From assembly GCA_003427395.1 (NCBI GenBank), contig BFEA01000218.1:448072-472664 (forward strand): a stretch of DNA of 24,593 nucleotides, read 5' to 3'. Source of the stretch: Chara braunii (lineage: Eukaryota; Streptophyta; Charophyceae; Charales; Characeae). The notes beneath the pieces were generated by a model. The model searched no databases. It was not told where the DNA came from and saw only the letters and a program-made list of their open reading frames with translations. Below, one piece after another: positions 9,751-19,470 of this stretch (position 1 is its first letter; the number at the start of each line of letters is the position of its first letter). Made by a program: the position numbers and the translations under genes.

Positions 9751-9797
<47 letters not shown>

Positions 9798-12110
9798 CGT
9801 GTCCAATCTATGGAGTTCCACTCCTCTGACCCTGACAGAGGACCCTCTTTGAGGAGTCTGATAAGGCTGTCCCGTACTTCCTCCTCTGACCAAGTATTGC
9901 TTGATCTAATTTTGAGAAGCTGCAGGTCGAGCAGCGCATACCGTGAGGCCCATTTCAGATCCACCTCCTTGTCCGGGTCGCAGAGGATGTACACAGTTCT
10001 ATCTGCGATATTTGTCTGGCCATAGGTTGCCACTCTTGTGGCCACCGCTCCCCTCTGGAGATGTTTTTGCACATAGGAGTGCAGATCTTGTTTAAAAAGT
10101 CCATCCCCAATTGGGGACCAGAGGGGGAGTACCGACGACCACCCTTGAAGGGTGACTTCCTCATGTATGGCCTGGGGGTGTTCAGTCAAGCCCACTTCCC
10201 ATTTTCCTTCCCTCTCCCTGACCAGAACCACTAGGACCTTACCACGAGGCAAGGGGGAGGGGGCAAAACCATGTTCCAATAGATGACGCAGTTTTTGTCT
10301 TTTATTAACCAACTCCCCACCGGGAGGGTCCGGCGGTTCTGACAAGGGATCCAGACTTTCATTTTCTTTTGTTTTAGTGGCCCCGTCGGGAGGTGTACTC
10401 ACGTCCGTCCCTCGGTCTCCCCCCCCTTTTCCCCTCCCCCCGCTTGGGATGTCCGTCAAGCCTGTCCCTTCGGGAACCTCAGTTGGTTCAGTCCGCTGTT
10501 CCCTCCCGTCCCCCACGACGAGCCCCGTCAAGCCAGTGGGCGACTGTCCCCGATCAGTCCGCCTTTCCCCCCCGCCCCCCACAGTGAGCTCTGTCGAGCC
10601 TGTTGGTGACTCGCCCTGGTCACCGGCTGCCCCCTGCTCCGAATTGGGTTTGTCTACCGTCTGGGGCCGGAACCAAGCTAAAACGATGGTCAACAGGCAT
10701 TGGCAGACTTTAGACCAGTCGGCATTTGCCGGCAGCCCGTGTTCCAGAGCTTTTTTTAGCGTGACACTGCACTCCAACAGCGGGACCAGTTCCCTGTATG
10801 TGTTGTCCCAGAAGTCCTCTCCATGCCCCGGATATCTGTCCTGCAGATTTTGGTAAAGCCAGTGGGCGAATTTTGTTAATTTGTCTTCCACCGGGGCCTG
10901 CGAGTCTTCCATCCGCTCCTCCTTCCCCGTTTCCCCTTCAGCCTCCTGCATCTCAATATCCGGAGGGGGGGACCCTTCTTCCACTTCCATCGGGGCCTGA
11001 CCGAAGGCTTCCTCAAATATGTCCTGCGAAGCCTTCTCTGCTACCTCTTCTCCCTTTTCGCTGTTTTTATCTCGCCGTCCTCCTCCCCTTTTCCAACCCT
11101 GGACTGTTGAGATGTGATAGAGCTTGGAGTGCACTGTCCTGTTGCCAGTTCCTCCTTGCCAAGGTCCCCTTTGGCTGTCGGTGTTTTAAGGGGAAGGATG
11201 CCAAGGGGTGGCGTGTTCTGTGCATTTGGTGATGGGGGTTTCTGGGGTGGCGGAAGGGGGGATTTTTCCTTCGGCTGCCTTTCCGGAACGGTAGCCAAGG
11301 GAGGGGGGTGAGTCGTCCCTGGTACTTGTGGGGGAGTCCTTGGGGGATGTGTTTCCAGACTTGGTTCTCCCCGCCCCTCCCAGATACACCCCTTCACTCT
11401 ACCTTCCCCATCCTTTTCTTCCGAGAACACCCATCCTTCATGGCCTGCATCAACCGTGCGCCATTTAAGTGCAGCAAAGGGGTCACGTTGGAGTCGGCCA
11501 GTGGTTTTCTGTTGCCGGAAAGGATGGTGGGGACACGCCGTCTCAGTGCACAAGTGGCCGTATGCACGACACTTAAAGCACCACGGTCGCAGCTTGTGGG
11601 CCGTGTGTATCTGATACACCTTTCCCCCCACTCGGTAAGGGATAATGTCATCGAGAGAAAAAGGTTGGTCCTGCGGCAGGTCGAGGGTCAGCATCACATA
11701 GTCATCTCGCTTAGCTACATAAGCGGGGAGAGGGTCTATGAAGTCAATTATATCGAACCTCTGACCAAGATCGTGGATAAAAGTGGCTTGTATTTCCACC
11801 GGAATGTGTCTCAGTTCAATCCAAAAATGGTCCCTCATCATTTGCTCCCGTTTCTCATCCGGGCCAAGTTTCTTTGGAAGCCACGGGTAGATGCGGACTT
11901 TCGATCGACCGCACCTCAGCCTTTTCCAGTTGTCAATTCGCTGTTTGTCCTGCTCAATCATGCTGAGGATGGTGAAGGTTGTCGAGGAGACCGTATCTTA
12001 TCATTGGTGGATTTGTAAGCATCATCATCATGGAAGACCCAGTTGCTTCCATGTTTAGTATAGACTCCCTCTCGATGGACCAGCTTATCGGTCGGGTAGG
12101 TTTTAACCAT
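9692..12110 (-). pseudogene. LINE-1 ORF1: DUF4283-like / CCHC RNA-binding protein with long C-terminal extension (broken)
   Basis: ORF1 proteins of plant LINEs bind the element RNA. The first in-frame ATG is at 12110 (MVKTYPTDKL). This frame runs 50 codons, then a frameshift moves it to the frame starting MIEQDKQRID at 11961. That segment has a DUF4283-like stretch (residues about 45-125: FWIELRHIPVE, DFIDPLPAYV) and a knuckle CFKCRAYGHLCTETAC with C128, C131, H136 and C143; the last spacing is x6 rather than the usual x4. A second frameshift near 11100 leads to about 470 more residues: an acidic region, two copies of a G-(E/Q)-SPTG repeat of about 22 residues, then a folded-looking region from about residue 290 that I cannot assign. 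It ends in a polylysine stretch encoded by an A42 tract. Confidence 0.85.
9752..9793 (-). repeat. A42 homopolymer at the ORF1-ORF2 junction of LINE-1
   Basis: On the element's sense strand 42 uninterrupted A occur 60 nt before the ORF1 stop and 31 nt before the ORF2 ATG. They read as polylysine in ORF1. This is not the terminal poly(A), which is at 4749-4732. Confidence 0.9.
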
Positions 12111-12143
12111 AAACTTTCTTCCCCCTTGGTCTATCACCCCTTT

Positions 12144-12255
12144 CCTTCTCCGTCTTCTTCTTCTTCAATTCTTCTTCTTCTTCTTCTTCTTCTTCTTCTT
12201 CTTCTTCTTCTTCTTCTTCTTCTTCTTCCTCCTCCTCTTCGTCTTCGTCGTCCTC
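12144..12255. repeat. CTT-rich tract, right half of the split region, with target-site duplication
   Basis: Starts with CCTTCTCCGTCTTCT (right copy of the LINE-1 target-site duplication), continues as about 25 CTT units, then CCTCCTCTTCGTCTTCGTCG. It matches the character of the tract left of LINE-1. Confidence 0.85.
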
Positions 12256-12701
12256 TTCTTCTTTGAGCACTGGAAGGTTGTATGGATGAGGAAATACTGG
12301 CCGTCAGTAATGAAAATCAACGGCAAACATCTTTTGATTCCTGGAAGCGGGACCTCGCCACTGCAGGCTGGAAGTTGCATTCGACTCTCAGGAGTTCAGA
12401 AGGCTTGTGCAGCACAGACTGTCTTCGTCAATGGGGAGGATTGATGGCTGGAAAAACAACCCATTGTTCTCACTCTTATCTTTGTTTTTTCTCTTCTTCC
12501 TTTACCAGTTTCTTTTCTTTTCCTTCTTTAATATTTCTTCTTCAAATTTCTTCTTTTTCCCTCCACATGCTCCTCCTCTTCCTCCCCTTTCTCCACCTTT
12601 CATCTATTGTTGGCATCTCTCACCGCAGATGCAGATGGAGACAAAAACAAAAAAAGCACCATCACTGCTCCTCCGGACCTGATGCAGTAGGGACACATGT
12701 T
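12256..12701. other. Intron remnant between the two LINEs
   Basis: About 450 bp, largely pyrimidine-rich from 12480 to 12600. A plus-strand open frame from the ATG at 12282 runs through here into LINE-2, but it has no domain in this part and I see no splice sites supporting a gene. On the minus strand no exon in phase 0 could be found. Confidence 0.5.
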
Positions 12702-12716
12702 GGATTTACCTTCTTC
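12702..12716. repeat. Target-site duplication of LINE-2, left copy
   Basis: GGATTTACCTTCTTC is identical to 16984-16998, directly after the LINE-2 poly(A). Its last 10 bases are the outer end of the MITE terminal repeat. Confidence 0.93.
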
Positions 12717-15700
12717 ACCTGCCTACGAAAAAATGGCACCGACGGCATCTCGAAGTCCCGCATAGACCTGATTCTAGTCTCAAAGGAACTTCTGGGTGCT
12801 CTCCAAACAGCAAATATATTTCCCCACAGTCCCTTCCCGGGTCTTGACCACGCTATGTGCCTCACAGTTTTCTCTTCTAGGAAAAAAACGGACCAGGGTA
12901 CAGGGTTTTACAAACTCAACACGTCTCTTCTGAAAATGGATAACTTCAAAACCTACTTAAAAGACGTATGGTCCTACTGGCAGGAACAAAAAGAACAGAT
13001 AAATGATGACATAATATGGTTCAACAACGGTCTAGCCTTTCTAGGTCGCAAGTGCAACGAATTCTCTAAACTACTAGCAACACGACGCCAGGCAGAGGAG
13101 ATAGAGGCGCAACACCGCCTGCACCAGCTCCAGCAGCAGGAGGACGACACAGGTGACCCAGACATCGACATAGCCCGTGCCATTCAAACACTGGAAGCGG
13201 ATCTGCTCACTCATATGGAACGCAAATGGCAGGGGGCCCGGATCCGGGGCAAACTTTCCATACATAACATGGAAGGTGCAATGGATGCTAGATTCTTCGC
13301 AATGGCCAGAATGAAAACTGGGAGATCGGTGATTGAAGCACTGGAAGACCCCAAAATCAACCGGGGCCCCCTGGTCACATCCACAGCGGCATGCACAAAA
13401 ATAGTCAGAGACTTTTATCAGGAACTCTTCACATCCAGTTGTGGGAGCCGGCTTGAAGATCAGCGGAAACTGAAAATTGAGGATTTCTTAGCTCCATTAA
13501 ACAAATCCCTCACAACCCAGCAAAGAGAAGTGCTCGATACCCCCCTATCAAAAGAGGAAATAAAGGAAGCGCTGAAGCAAATGGAGGAGGACAAAACCCC
13601 GGGCATCGACGGCTTACCAAAGGAATTCTGGGATACCATGTTGCCGATCATCTCACAGGACCTTATGGACTTCTACCACGAGGTCTGGGCGACCGGTAGG
13701 ATGGGGGAATTTGTGGGACAAGGCGTACTAACACTCCTTTACAAAAAAGGAGACACGACTAACATCAGGAACTATAGACCTATCACGCTGCTCACGGTAG
13801 TCTATAAGTTGATCGCCAAAGCCCTGACTAACCGCCTGAAACTGATAATGGCTGACATCATTCATCAGGACCAGACGAGCTTCATCCAGGGCAGAAATAT
13901 ACAAGATAACATCCTCTTGGTCAACGAATGATTAAGTTAGCCAGGCAGACTCAAAATAATGCAGCAATAATCTTCATAGACTTTGAAAAGGCCTATGATC
14001 ATGTTGATTGGTATTTCCTCGACAAATGCCTGGAAAAGCTTAATTTTGGGCCTCACTTCCGACCCTGGTTCCAAATTTTACACAGAAATGCGGCAACCAG
14101 GGTCATGGTAAACAACAACCTGGCCCCACCCATTGAGCTGCAGAGGTCCGTCAGACAGGGGGACCCGATCGCCCCCTCCCTGTTTGTAATAATTATGGAA
14201 GCACTAGCGGCCAACCTGCGGACCCACAAAGACATAAAGAGGATTCGAGTATCGGCAATACCCAAAGAAGCAATCCCGGTTTGCTCATTGTTTGCAGACG
14301 ATCTGACCCTGATGGTCGACGCAACTAAGGAATCAATGGAAGGAGTGCAACGGATGATGGACCGCTTCTGCCAGCTGTCAGATATGAAAGTGAATTGGGG
14401 AAACAAAACCCAAGGTTGGTGGATTCACCACCAAAGAGTGAAACCCCCAGAACTACCGAGACTTAGATGGCTCCCTGAAAAGGCCCCTATAAGAGTGCTT
14501 GGAATCTCTATGACGGCCGAGGGCAGACCGTCCACCAACCACGAATGGATCACGACCGCCCCCCTAGCAAAAATGGCAACCTGGAAAGACAAACACACCT
14601 CATTATGGGGCCGCGCCCTCTTAATTAACAACGTGGTTCTGGCCTCAATGTGGTACAAATCCGCAATCTGGGCGCTGGACAAAAAAGATCTTCGCCCCCT
14701 GCAACGCCAAATAGGTGTCTTTTTGTGGAGAGGGGATCACGATAGACAAAACGTTATTAGCCGGGTGGCATGGCACTCCATAACCCTGCCCAAAGAAAAG
14801 GGAGGCCTGAGAATCATTGACCCGCTCACACAGACAAAGGCACTGACAATACAATGGATTAAACGACTTATTTTCAGCAATGATTCCCCTTGGCAGGGGC
14901 TGGCCGTGGAACAAATCTCCAGACTGGCCCCTCAAACAAAAAACGACACGGATCCGTTAATGTGGCTTGAAAATCGAAGTTGGCCCATACCTAGAGCGTC
15001 ACGTCAACGGGACCCCTGCCCCGCCACACCCAGACAGTCACTCAAGGATGACCTGGCCAAGGACCCCTTCTGGGCCAATCTCCTTGTTACCTGGAGAAGC
15101 CTCCCCCTCCCGGACAAAATACCTCCAGAAAGATAGGAGGAGGTGGCTCGCCAACCCCTGTTCGGCAACAGGTGGATAGCGGACACGAATGGCCAAACCC
15201 TCCACTGCATGGACTCGCCATGGCATGGATGGGTGAAGAAAGGGGTCACAAAGATACACGACATATGGGACCCGGAAAAAAAGGAATGGATCGCTCCCGA
15301 CCTGCTGCGGGAGAGGCTACGATATTGTCACCACCCCCAAGAAGTTCTGGAAAGACTGACGGAAATGATCCCAATAGACTGGCTAAGAATTTTACGCAGG
15401 GGTCCTACCTTGCAGAAAAACGATTGGGTGGCATGTTCGGATACCATAGGGGGCGTGGGCAGGGTCGTCGCCTTGCATCCGAACGGATCTGTAACGGTGA
15501 ACCGTTTCCTGGTACGGAAGGGAAACATTCTCTACAGGAACACCGACGTAGAAACGTCTGTATACCCAAAGGCAGATCTTTTCCGTATCAGGGTGCTCCA
15601 AGAAGACCAGCAATGGATAGCTTTCAGGCCGTCCACTCCGATCCAGCAACTACCCCTGGATCCATCAGAGTGGTCATGGACATCTCAAAGATGGAGAGGA

Positions 15701-16645
15701 AAGAACTCCACTAAAACACTATATGGGCTAACGGTAAAATCAACATACAGGCTCCTTCGACCAAGAACTAACCTTGCCGACCAAGTAAGAGAGCGATGGA
15801 GATCTCACCTGAACATCAGTCAGGCGGAGGTAAGACCGGTAAAACGGTTTCGGTTGGCCAAGGCGAAACCTGTCAAGATTGTGTCGCTCCAATGGCAGAT
15901 AGAGCACCGTTGCCTGCCAACCAATAACTGGTTAATTGACAGAACAACGTTGGAACAAAGAGGCCTGGCCCTTCCCTGGTGCAAACTATGCACGAATGCC
16001 TTTCCGGCTCACAAACACCCAGAAACAATAGAGCATATTTTCCTACAGTGCCCGGGTGCACTGTGGATGTGGAGATGGTGGGACAGAATTTGGAGCCATT
16101 TAGGCACGGACTCACACTGGCCCTGGGATTGGAAGGCGTTGCTCTGTGAAACCTGGCCTGGGAGTCTGATGGAACACCCAGACGAATTCACCACTAACAT
16201 GTTCACAATGGGTCGAAGAGTGGTTCTCTGGGCCCTGTGGAGACGACGTTGCACCTATGAAATGGAAGGGGTGAGACTAGAGGGCCCAGAGTTCACTGAA
16301 AGTGTGATACTGCAGATCCAAACCGAAATATTAGCCAAATGGGACACGATTACATCTAATATCCAGAATCTGCAAACACTAAAAGACATTAAACACAAAT
16401 ACAAGAATTCTGTTCAAGCTGGCTGGGGGGATGGAGGAAGAATTGGGAAGGTGGAATGCAAAGGAGAGACAAAGGGGATAGACGAGAGTCGACAGGGGGC
16501 AGTTATAGAGAGAGACTATCGTTTAATATTCAATGACTGGGCTAAGGTAGATGCAGGGATCCCCCTCAAACCCCCTGAAGCATTTCCCGACCCCTTCTCC
16601 CCCCCATCCAACTGCCTGGTAGGGACGCAGTGGTACGGTATGTAG
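12717..16645 (+). pseudogene. LINE-2 ORF2: reverse transcriptase with C-terminal zinc-binding region (truncated, two breaks)
   Basis: The N-terminal two thirds of the endonuclease are missing; the remainder begins at TCLRKNG and keeps SRIDLIL and GLDHAM. The reverse transcriptase follows with TPGIDGLPKEFW, NYRPITLL, FIDFEKAYDHVDW, RQGDPIAPSLF and catalytic FADD (14291-14302). The zinc-binding region (about 15870-16080) shows WQIEHRCLPTNNWL, WCKLC and ETIEHIFLQCPG. A conserved tail ends at the stop at 16645. Only two breaks interrupt it: a one-base frameshift near 13929 and an in-frame TAG at 15134-15136, where LINE-1 has a sense codon. It is therefore younger or better preserved than LINE-1, but was dead on arrival because of truncation. 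Confidence 0.93.
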
Positions 16646-16983
16646 AGGGGAATGAGAGAAAAGGAAAGAGGAATGTTGTAGAAGAAGAGAAGTTCGCCCT
16701 GGTCCCACTCTAGTATAGCACATGGATCTGGCAGCTGTAGAGCTGAGAGGAGCTGGACTAAACATGGGCTGACCAATTCAAGCAGGGGTGAGGGGAGGTA
16801 CATCCTTCCGCAAGGAAGCAATCAATGCCGCCCACTCGGGCCTCCCAACCATAATGGGGAGGAGCGTGTGTGTCCTCTATATGTTTCACAAGACTTGCCG
16901 GTGGAATAGGAACCGGACTGTTGCTCCCCAGAATGGCAGGAGCCGGAACCAAATGGTTCTGATCTTCCAAAAAAAAAAAAAAA
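12717..16983 (+). mobile_element. LINE-2: 5'-truncated non-LTR retrotransposon
   Basis: The element is bracketed by a perfect 15-bp duplication, so both ends are known to the base: it starts inside the endonuclease region and ends in a 15-nt poly(A) (16969-16983), 4267 bp in all. It is homologous to LINE-1 along the whole ORF2 but clearly diverged, so it is another subfamily. The 3' UTR (16646-16968) keeps short blocks shared with LINE-1 (GCAATCAATGC and TGCTCCCCA...GGAGCC), but its last hairpin is GAACC/GGTTC with loop AAAT and lacks the TGCTCTTATCA loop. It lies antisense to the host exons. Confidence 0.95.
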
Positions 16984-16988
16984 GGATT

Positions 16989-17097
16989 TACCTTCTTCCC
17001 CCGAATACAACGTACAGTCATTATAGCTGTATTTAGACTGAATGATACCCCAAATACAGCTATAATGACCGGACAGTGTATTCGGGGGAAGAAGGTA
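16989..17097. mobile_element. Palindromic MITE, copy 1
   Basis: Outer ends TACCTTCTTCCCCCGAATAC and its complement, with pairing continuing through GTCATTATAGCTGTATTT to a short centre (ACTGAATGATACC). It is about 109 bp with no coding capacity. TA at each end may be part of the element or a duplication. LINE-2 inserted within the left terminal repeat, whose outer bases are duplicated at 12707-12716. A second copy lies at 23670-23765. Confidence 0.88.
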
Positions 17098-17099
17098 GT

Positions 17100-17599
17100 A
17101 GCATCATGATTGCAGAGTTTCAAATGTGTTGGGAACTGGACTTCTTCTTTCTAAGGGGGAAAAAAGAATTGAAGGCTGCACCTCCCCCACGCCTGTCCAC
17201 GACGTTTCACGAAAAAAAGAAAAAAAAAAAGAAAAAAGAAAAGGAATTGAAGGCTGGCCAGGGTTGAAAGCGATATGCAGCAGCATATTAGGACCTGCCA
17301 AACACGGACTGAGACACACAGCTGATTTCTGAGTTTTGCCAATGGAATGTATGCCTTGCTGAGTTTCCTGCTTGTTGCTGAGTTTTCTAAGGGTGTGTGT
17401 GTGGGTGTTTGCTGGTCTGCATGCCTGTCTCAGACTGAGTGCTCGTTGGTTTGAGTGTGTGTGTGACCCGCAAGGGTACTTGTCCGTGCGGAAGGCCCAA
17501 AGGGCCGGTACTTACCTGTGGCCCACTGGCCGTGACATTGAGGGTTGCAGCGGGGAAAACACTCCAAGTGGCGGGGAAAGACGCCCCCGACACTTGGCC
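17100..17599. other. Intronic stretch without a supported gene
   Basis: Contains A-rich runs near 17214-17245, a TG-rich part around 17390-17465 and no splice-bounded frame in a usable phase. Nothing else could be supported. Confidence 0.4.
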
Positions 17600-17620
17600 T
17601 CATCGTATGCTGGTGCACTG

Positions 17621-17651
<31 letters not shown>

Positions 17652-17778
17652 CTTCTTCTTCTTCTTCTTCTTCTTCTTCTTCTTCGTCTTCTTCTTGCTA
17701 CATTTGGATCTTAGATGATCTAATTTTTGTTCTTCTATCTCTAGCACAAGATGAAGTCAGTGCACCAGCATACGATGA
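17600..17778. repeat. CTT microsatellite enclosed in a perfect 26-bp inverted repeat
   Basis: The arm at 17600-17625 (TCATCGTATGCTGGTGCACT and six more bases) is exactly complementary to 17753-17778. Between them lie about 24 CTT units and an AT-rich spacer with the small palindrome TTAGATGATCTAA. The perfect arms suggest a MITE-like hairpin in which a CTT run expanded. No coding function is proposed. Confidence 0.9.
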
Positions 17779-18052
17779 GGTCAATGAGTGCCGGCAGGGA
17801 CTCCAGCGAGTACAACTGTGGTCTCCAGACGGTTTTTTCATCGTGCATTCGCCGAACTGGTGTGGTCTGTACTGGTGGTTTGAAGAGATGTGCAAGTTCT
17901 AATGACCACCATCATGGCCTCATAAAGCAGCAAACATGCTGGACTCACAATAATGGACGATCGGCTCAGATATGTAGCAGAAGATAATTTCAGTGCAGAT
18001 TTACAATGCAAGTTGTGGGGAAACTCTCATTGTCAAGCAGCATTTGACTCAC

Positions 18053-18118
18053 CCTCTCCTCACCGGTGGCTTGGATCATCTCCATGGAAGCTCTCACTGC
18101 AGCACTGGAAGACCTTTC
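18053..18118 (-). CDS. Internal exon of the coiled-coil protein gene (66 nt)
   Basis: On the minus strand the acceptor GGCTATGTATCGTGCAG precedes 66 nt that end at the consensus donor GAGAGG|GTGAGTC. The 22 codons read ERSSSAAVRASMEMIQATGE and two more residues; both other phases contain stops. It starts and ends in phase 0, which fits the phase-0 start of the exon at 4330. Intervening sequence is about 13.7 kb and contains LINE-1, LINE-2, a MITE and a CTT hairpin. The peptide is helical in character and would precede the coiled coil. That it belongs to the same gene is an inference from strand, phase and peptide type. Confidence 0.6.
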
Positions 18119-18147
18119 CTGCACGATACATAGCCGCACAAGAAGAG

Positions 18148-18247
18148 TCAGACCAAAGTTCTCTTTCGTCCTCCTCCGCTTCTTCTTCTTCTTCTTCTTC
18201 TTCTTCTTCTTCTTCTTCTTCACCACGAGGATTCAGACCAAAGTTCT
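18148..18247. repeat. CTT array between direct repeats
   Basis: TCAGACCAAAGTTCT occurs at 18148-18162 and 18233-18247, with (CTT)n at about 18180-18221 between. This is an 85-bp duplication containing the microsatellite. Confidence 0.8.
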
Positions 18248-18480
18248 ACTTCCTCCCCCGTTTCTTCAGTTCTTCTTCTCATTCCTCCTCTTCCTCCGTC
18301 TACTCCTCTCATTCTCATCATGTTATTCTTTCCTCCTCCTCCTCCTCTCATTCTCATCATGTTTTTCTTCTCCTCCTCCACCTCCTCCACTCTTCTTCTT
18401 CTTCTTCTTCTCATTTCATGTTCTTCGCCATCATCATCATCATCGTCATCATCTTCCTCTTTGTCTTCTTCTTCCCTATT
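18248..18480. repeat. Pyrimidine-rich low-complexity tract
   Basis: Degenerate TCC, TTC and CATCAT units with a short CTT run near 18388-18412 and repeated CTCATTCTCATCATGTT. Open frames here are products of composition. Confidence 0.85.
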
Positions 18481-18556
18481 GCAATCCTTCACCCAGGATA
18501 AAAGGGTGGTCTGGACGTTCATATGAGTGTAGTTGAGAGGTTGATGTGAGTATAGT

Positions 18557-18557
<1 letters not shown>

Positions 18558-18592
<35 letters not shown>

Positions 18593-19352
18593 CAAAACCA
18601 CCTGTGATAGCAGGTAGGAGTGATGGTAAGAGCATGCACTCCTCCCTGTCTCTCAGGGAGCTCCAGTCCATTGGTGGGGATCTGCACCTGCTGGAAAGCG
18701 GGTCCAGCGTCCCTTGAAATACATTGACAAGACAGCAAAAACAGCACATGCTGAGAACCGGGCCCAACGTCCACCTAGATATTGCTCATAGTGCCCCTGA
18801 TCACTGAGGATCGAATGATGAAGATGAGGTTACTAATACCATCAAAATGAAGAAAAAATGCCTCTTCAGTCCGTCAGGACCGCCAGATCTAACATTATCA
18901 TGCAAGCATCTTTCCTTCCCCCCAAAAGACTGATATTTAATTCCCCCCCCCCCACCCCCACCAACACTGCAACTCAACTATGGCTAATTCAGAAGGGGGA
19001 AATGGGTCCAAATCTTAGCAAGGCTCCTGGTCAAAGTTGGAACCAATCTCGGAAGACGAGCTGAAAGTCCCTTTTGAAGGACCCTTCATACCCTTCCTCC
19101 CCTGGCCACATCACTTCACCCAAGCCCCCCTTTGCAGATCCCCCCAGCCAGTCCTTATGAAATTGTCGGATTGCACTTTCGATATCTTTTTTCTGTTGGA
19201 ATTTGTATAGTTTGGATGAAAGATTTGACCAATGATATCTGATTTCCGTTCGTACAAAATTTACAATCAGTTCCCTCAATTCTGATCCTTCCAACCCCAC
19301 TCCCTCCCTCTCCCTAACACAACACTTATACCACAAAGTCCATATCATTGCC
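18558..19352 (-). mobile_element. LINE-3: 3' fragment of a related LINE
   Basis: On the minus strand it starts near 19352 in the ORF2 C-terminal tail. AMIWTLWYKCC, GVGLEGSELRELIV, HKDWLGGSAKGGLGE and DFQLVFRDW align with VVLWALWRRRC, GVRLEGPEF, and DYRLIFNDW of LINE-2. About 270 bp of 3' UTR follows, then the structured tail (S2) and a 31-nt poly(A) (T run 18558-18588). The tail hairpin arms are 18611-18622 and 18637-18648 (11 of 12 paired). Part of the tail is duplicated in tandem: GCACCTGCTGGAAAGCGGGT at 18687 recurs in diverged form at 18746. The 5' border is obscured by the S3 element. Confidence 0.87.
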
Positions 19353-19470
19353 TTTTTTCTTTTTTTTTGAACTTCATGGCCTGGAGACCTGCTTAACGAG
19401 GTGATAAGAGCATCCTCCTTAAGCAGGCCCCAGTTTTGAAGGCTCCGTCTATTGGTGGGGAGCATCACCC
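19353..19470 (-). mobile_element. Solo LINE 3'-tail element (copy S3)
   Basis: The T/C run 19353-19368 is its poly(A). Terminal hairpin arms are 19389-19401 and 19414-19426 (12 of 13 paired) around GTGATAAGAGCA, followed by GGCTCCGTCTATTGGTGGGG. On the minus strand it precedes LINE-3 directly. Homology stops near 19470, before the GCTGGA hairpin. Confidence 0.8.

Larger units (their letters stand above)
4732..12143 (-). mobile_element. LINE-1: near-full-length non-LTR retrotransposon, inactive
   Basis: Reading on the minus strand, the element starts near 12143 with a short 5' UTR, carries ORF1 (12110-9692) and ORF2 (9720-5131), a 3' UTR with a hairpin tail, and ends in an 18-nt poly(A) (T run 4732-4749). 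A target-site duplication of about 15 bp flanks it. At about 7.4 kb it appears complete at the 5' end, unlike the two other LINE copies here. The ORF1 type (DUF4283-like plus CCHC), the AP-endonuclease and the FADD reverse transcriptase place it among plant L1-type LINEs. At least six in-frame stops and several frameshifts show that it is dead. It lies in the same orientation as the host exons. Confidence 0.93.

Noticed and set aside
17698-17747. Minus-strand peptide LEIEEQKLDHLRSK that looks like a coiled coil
   Set aside because: It lies inside the inverted-repeat element, the upstream AG would give the wrong phase, and it runs into the GAA array.
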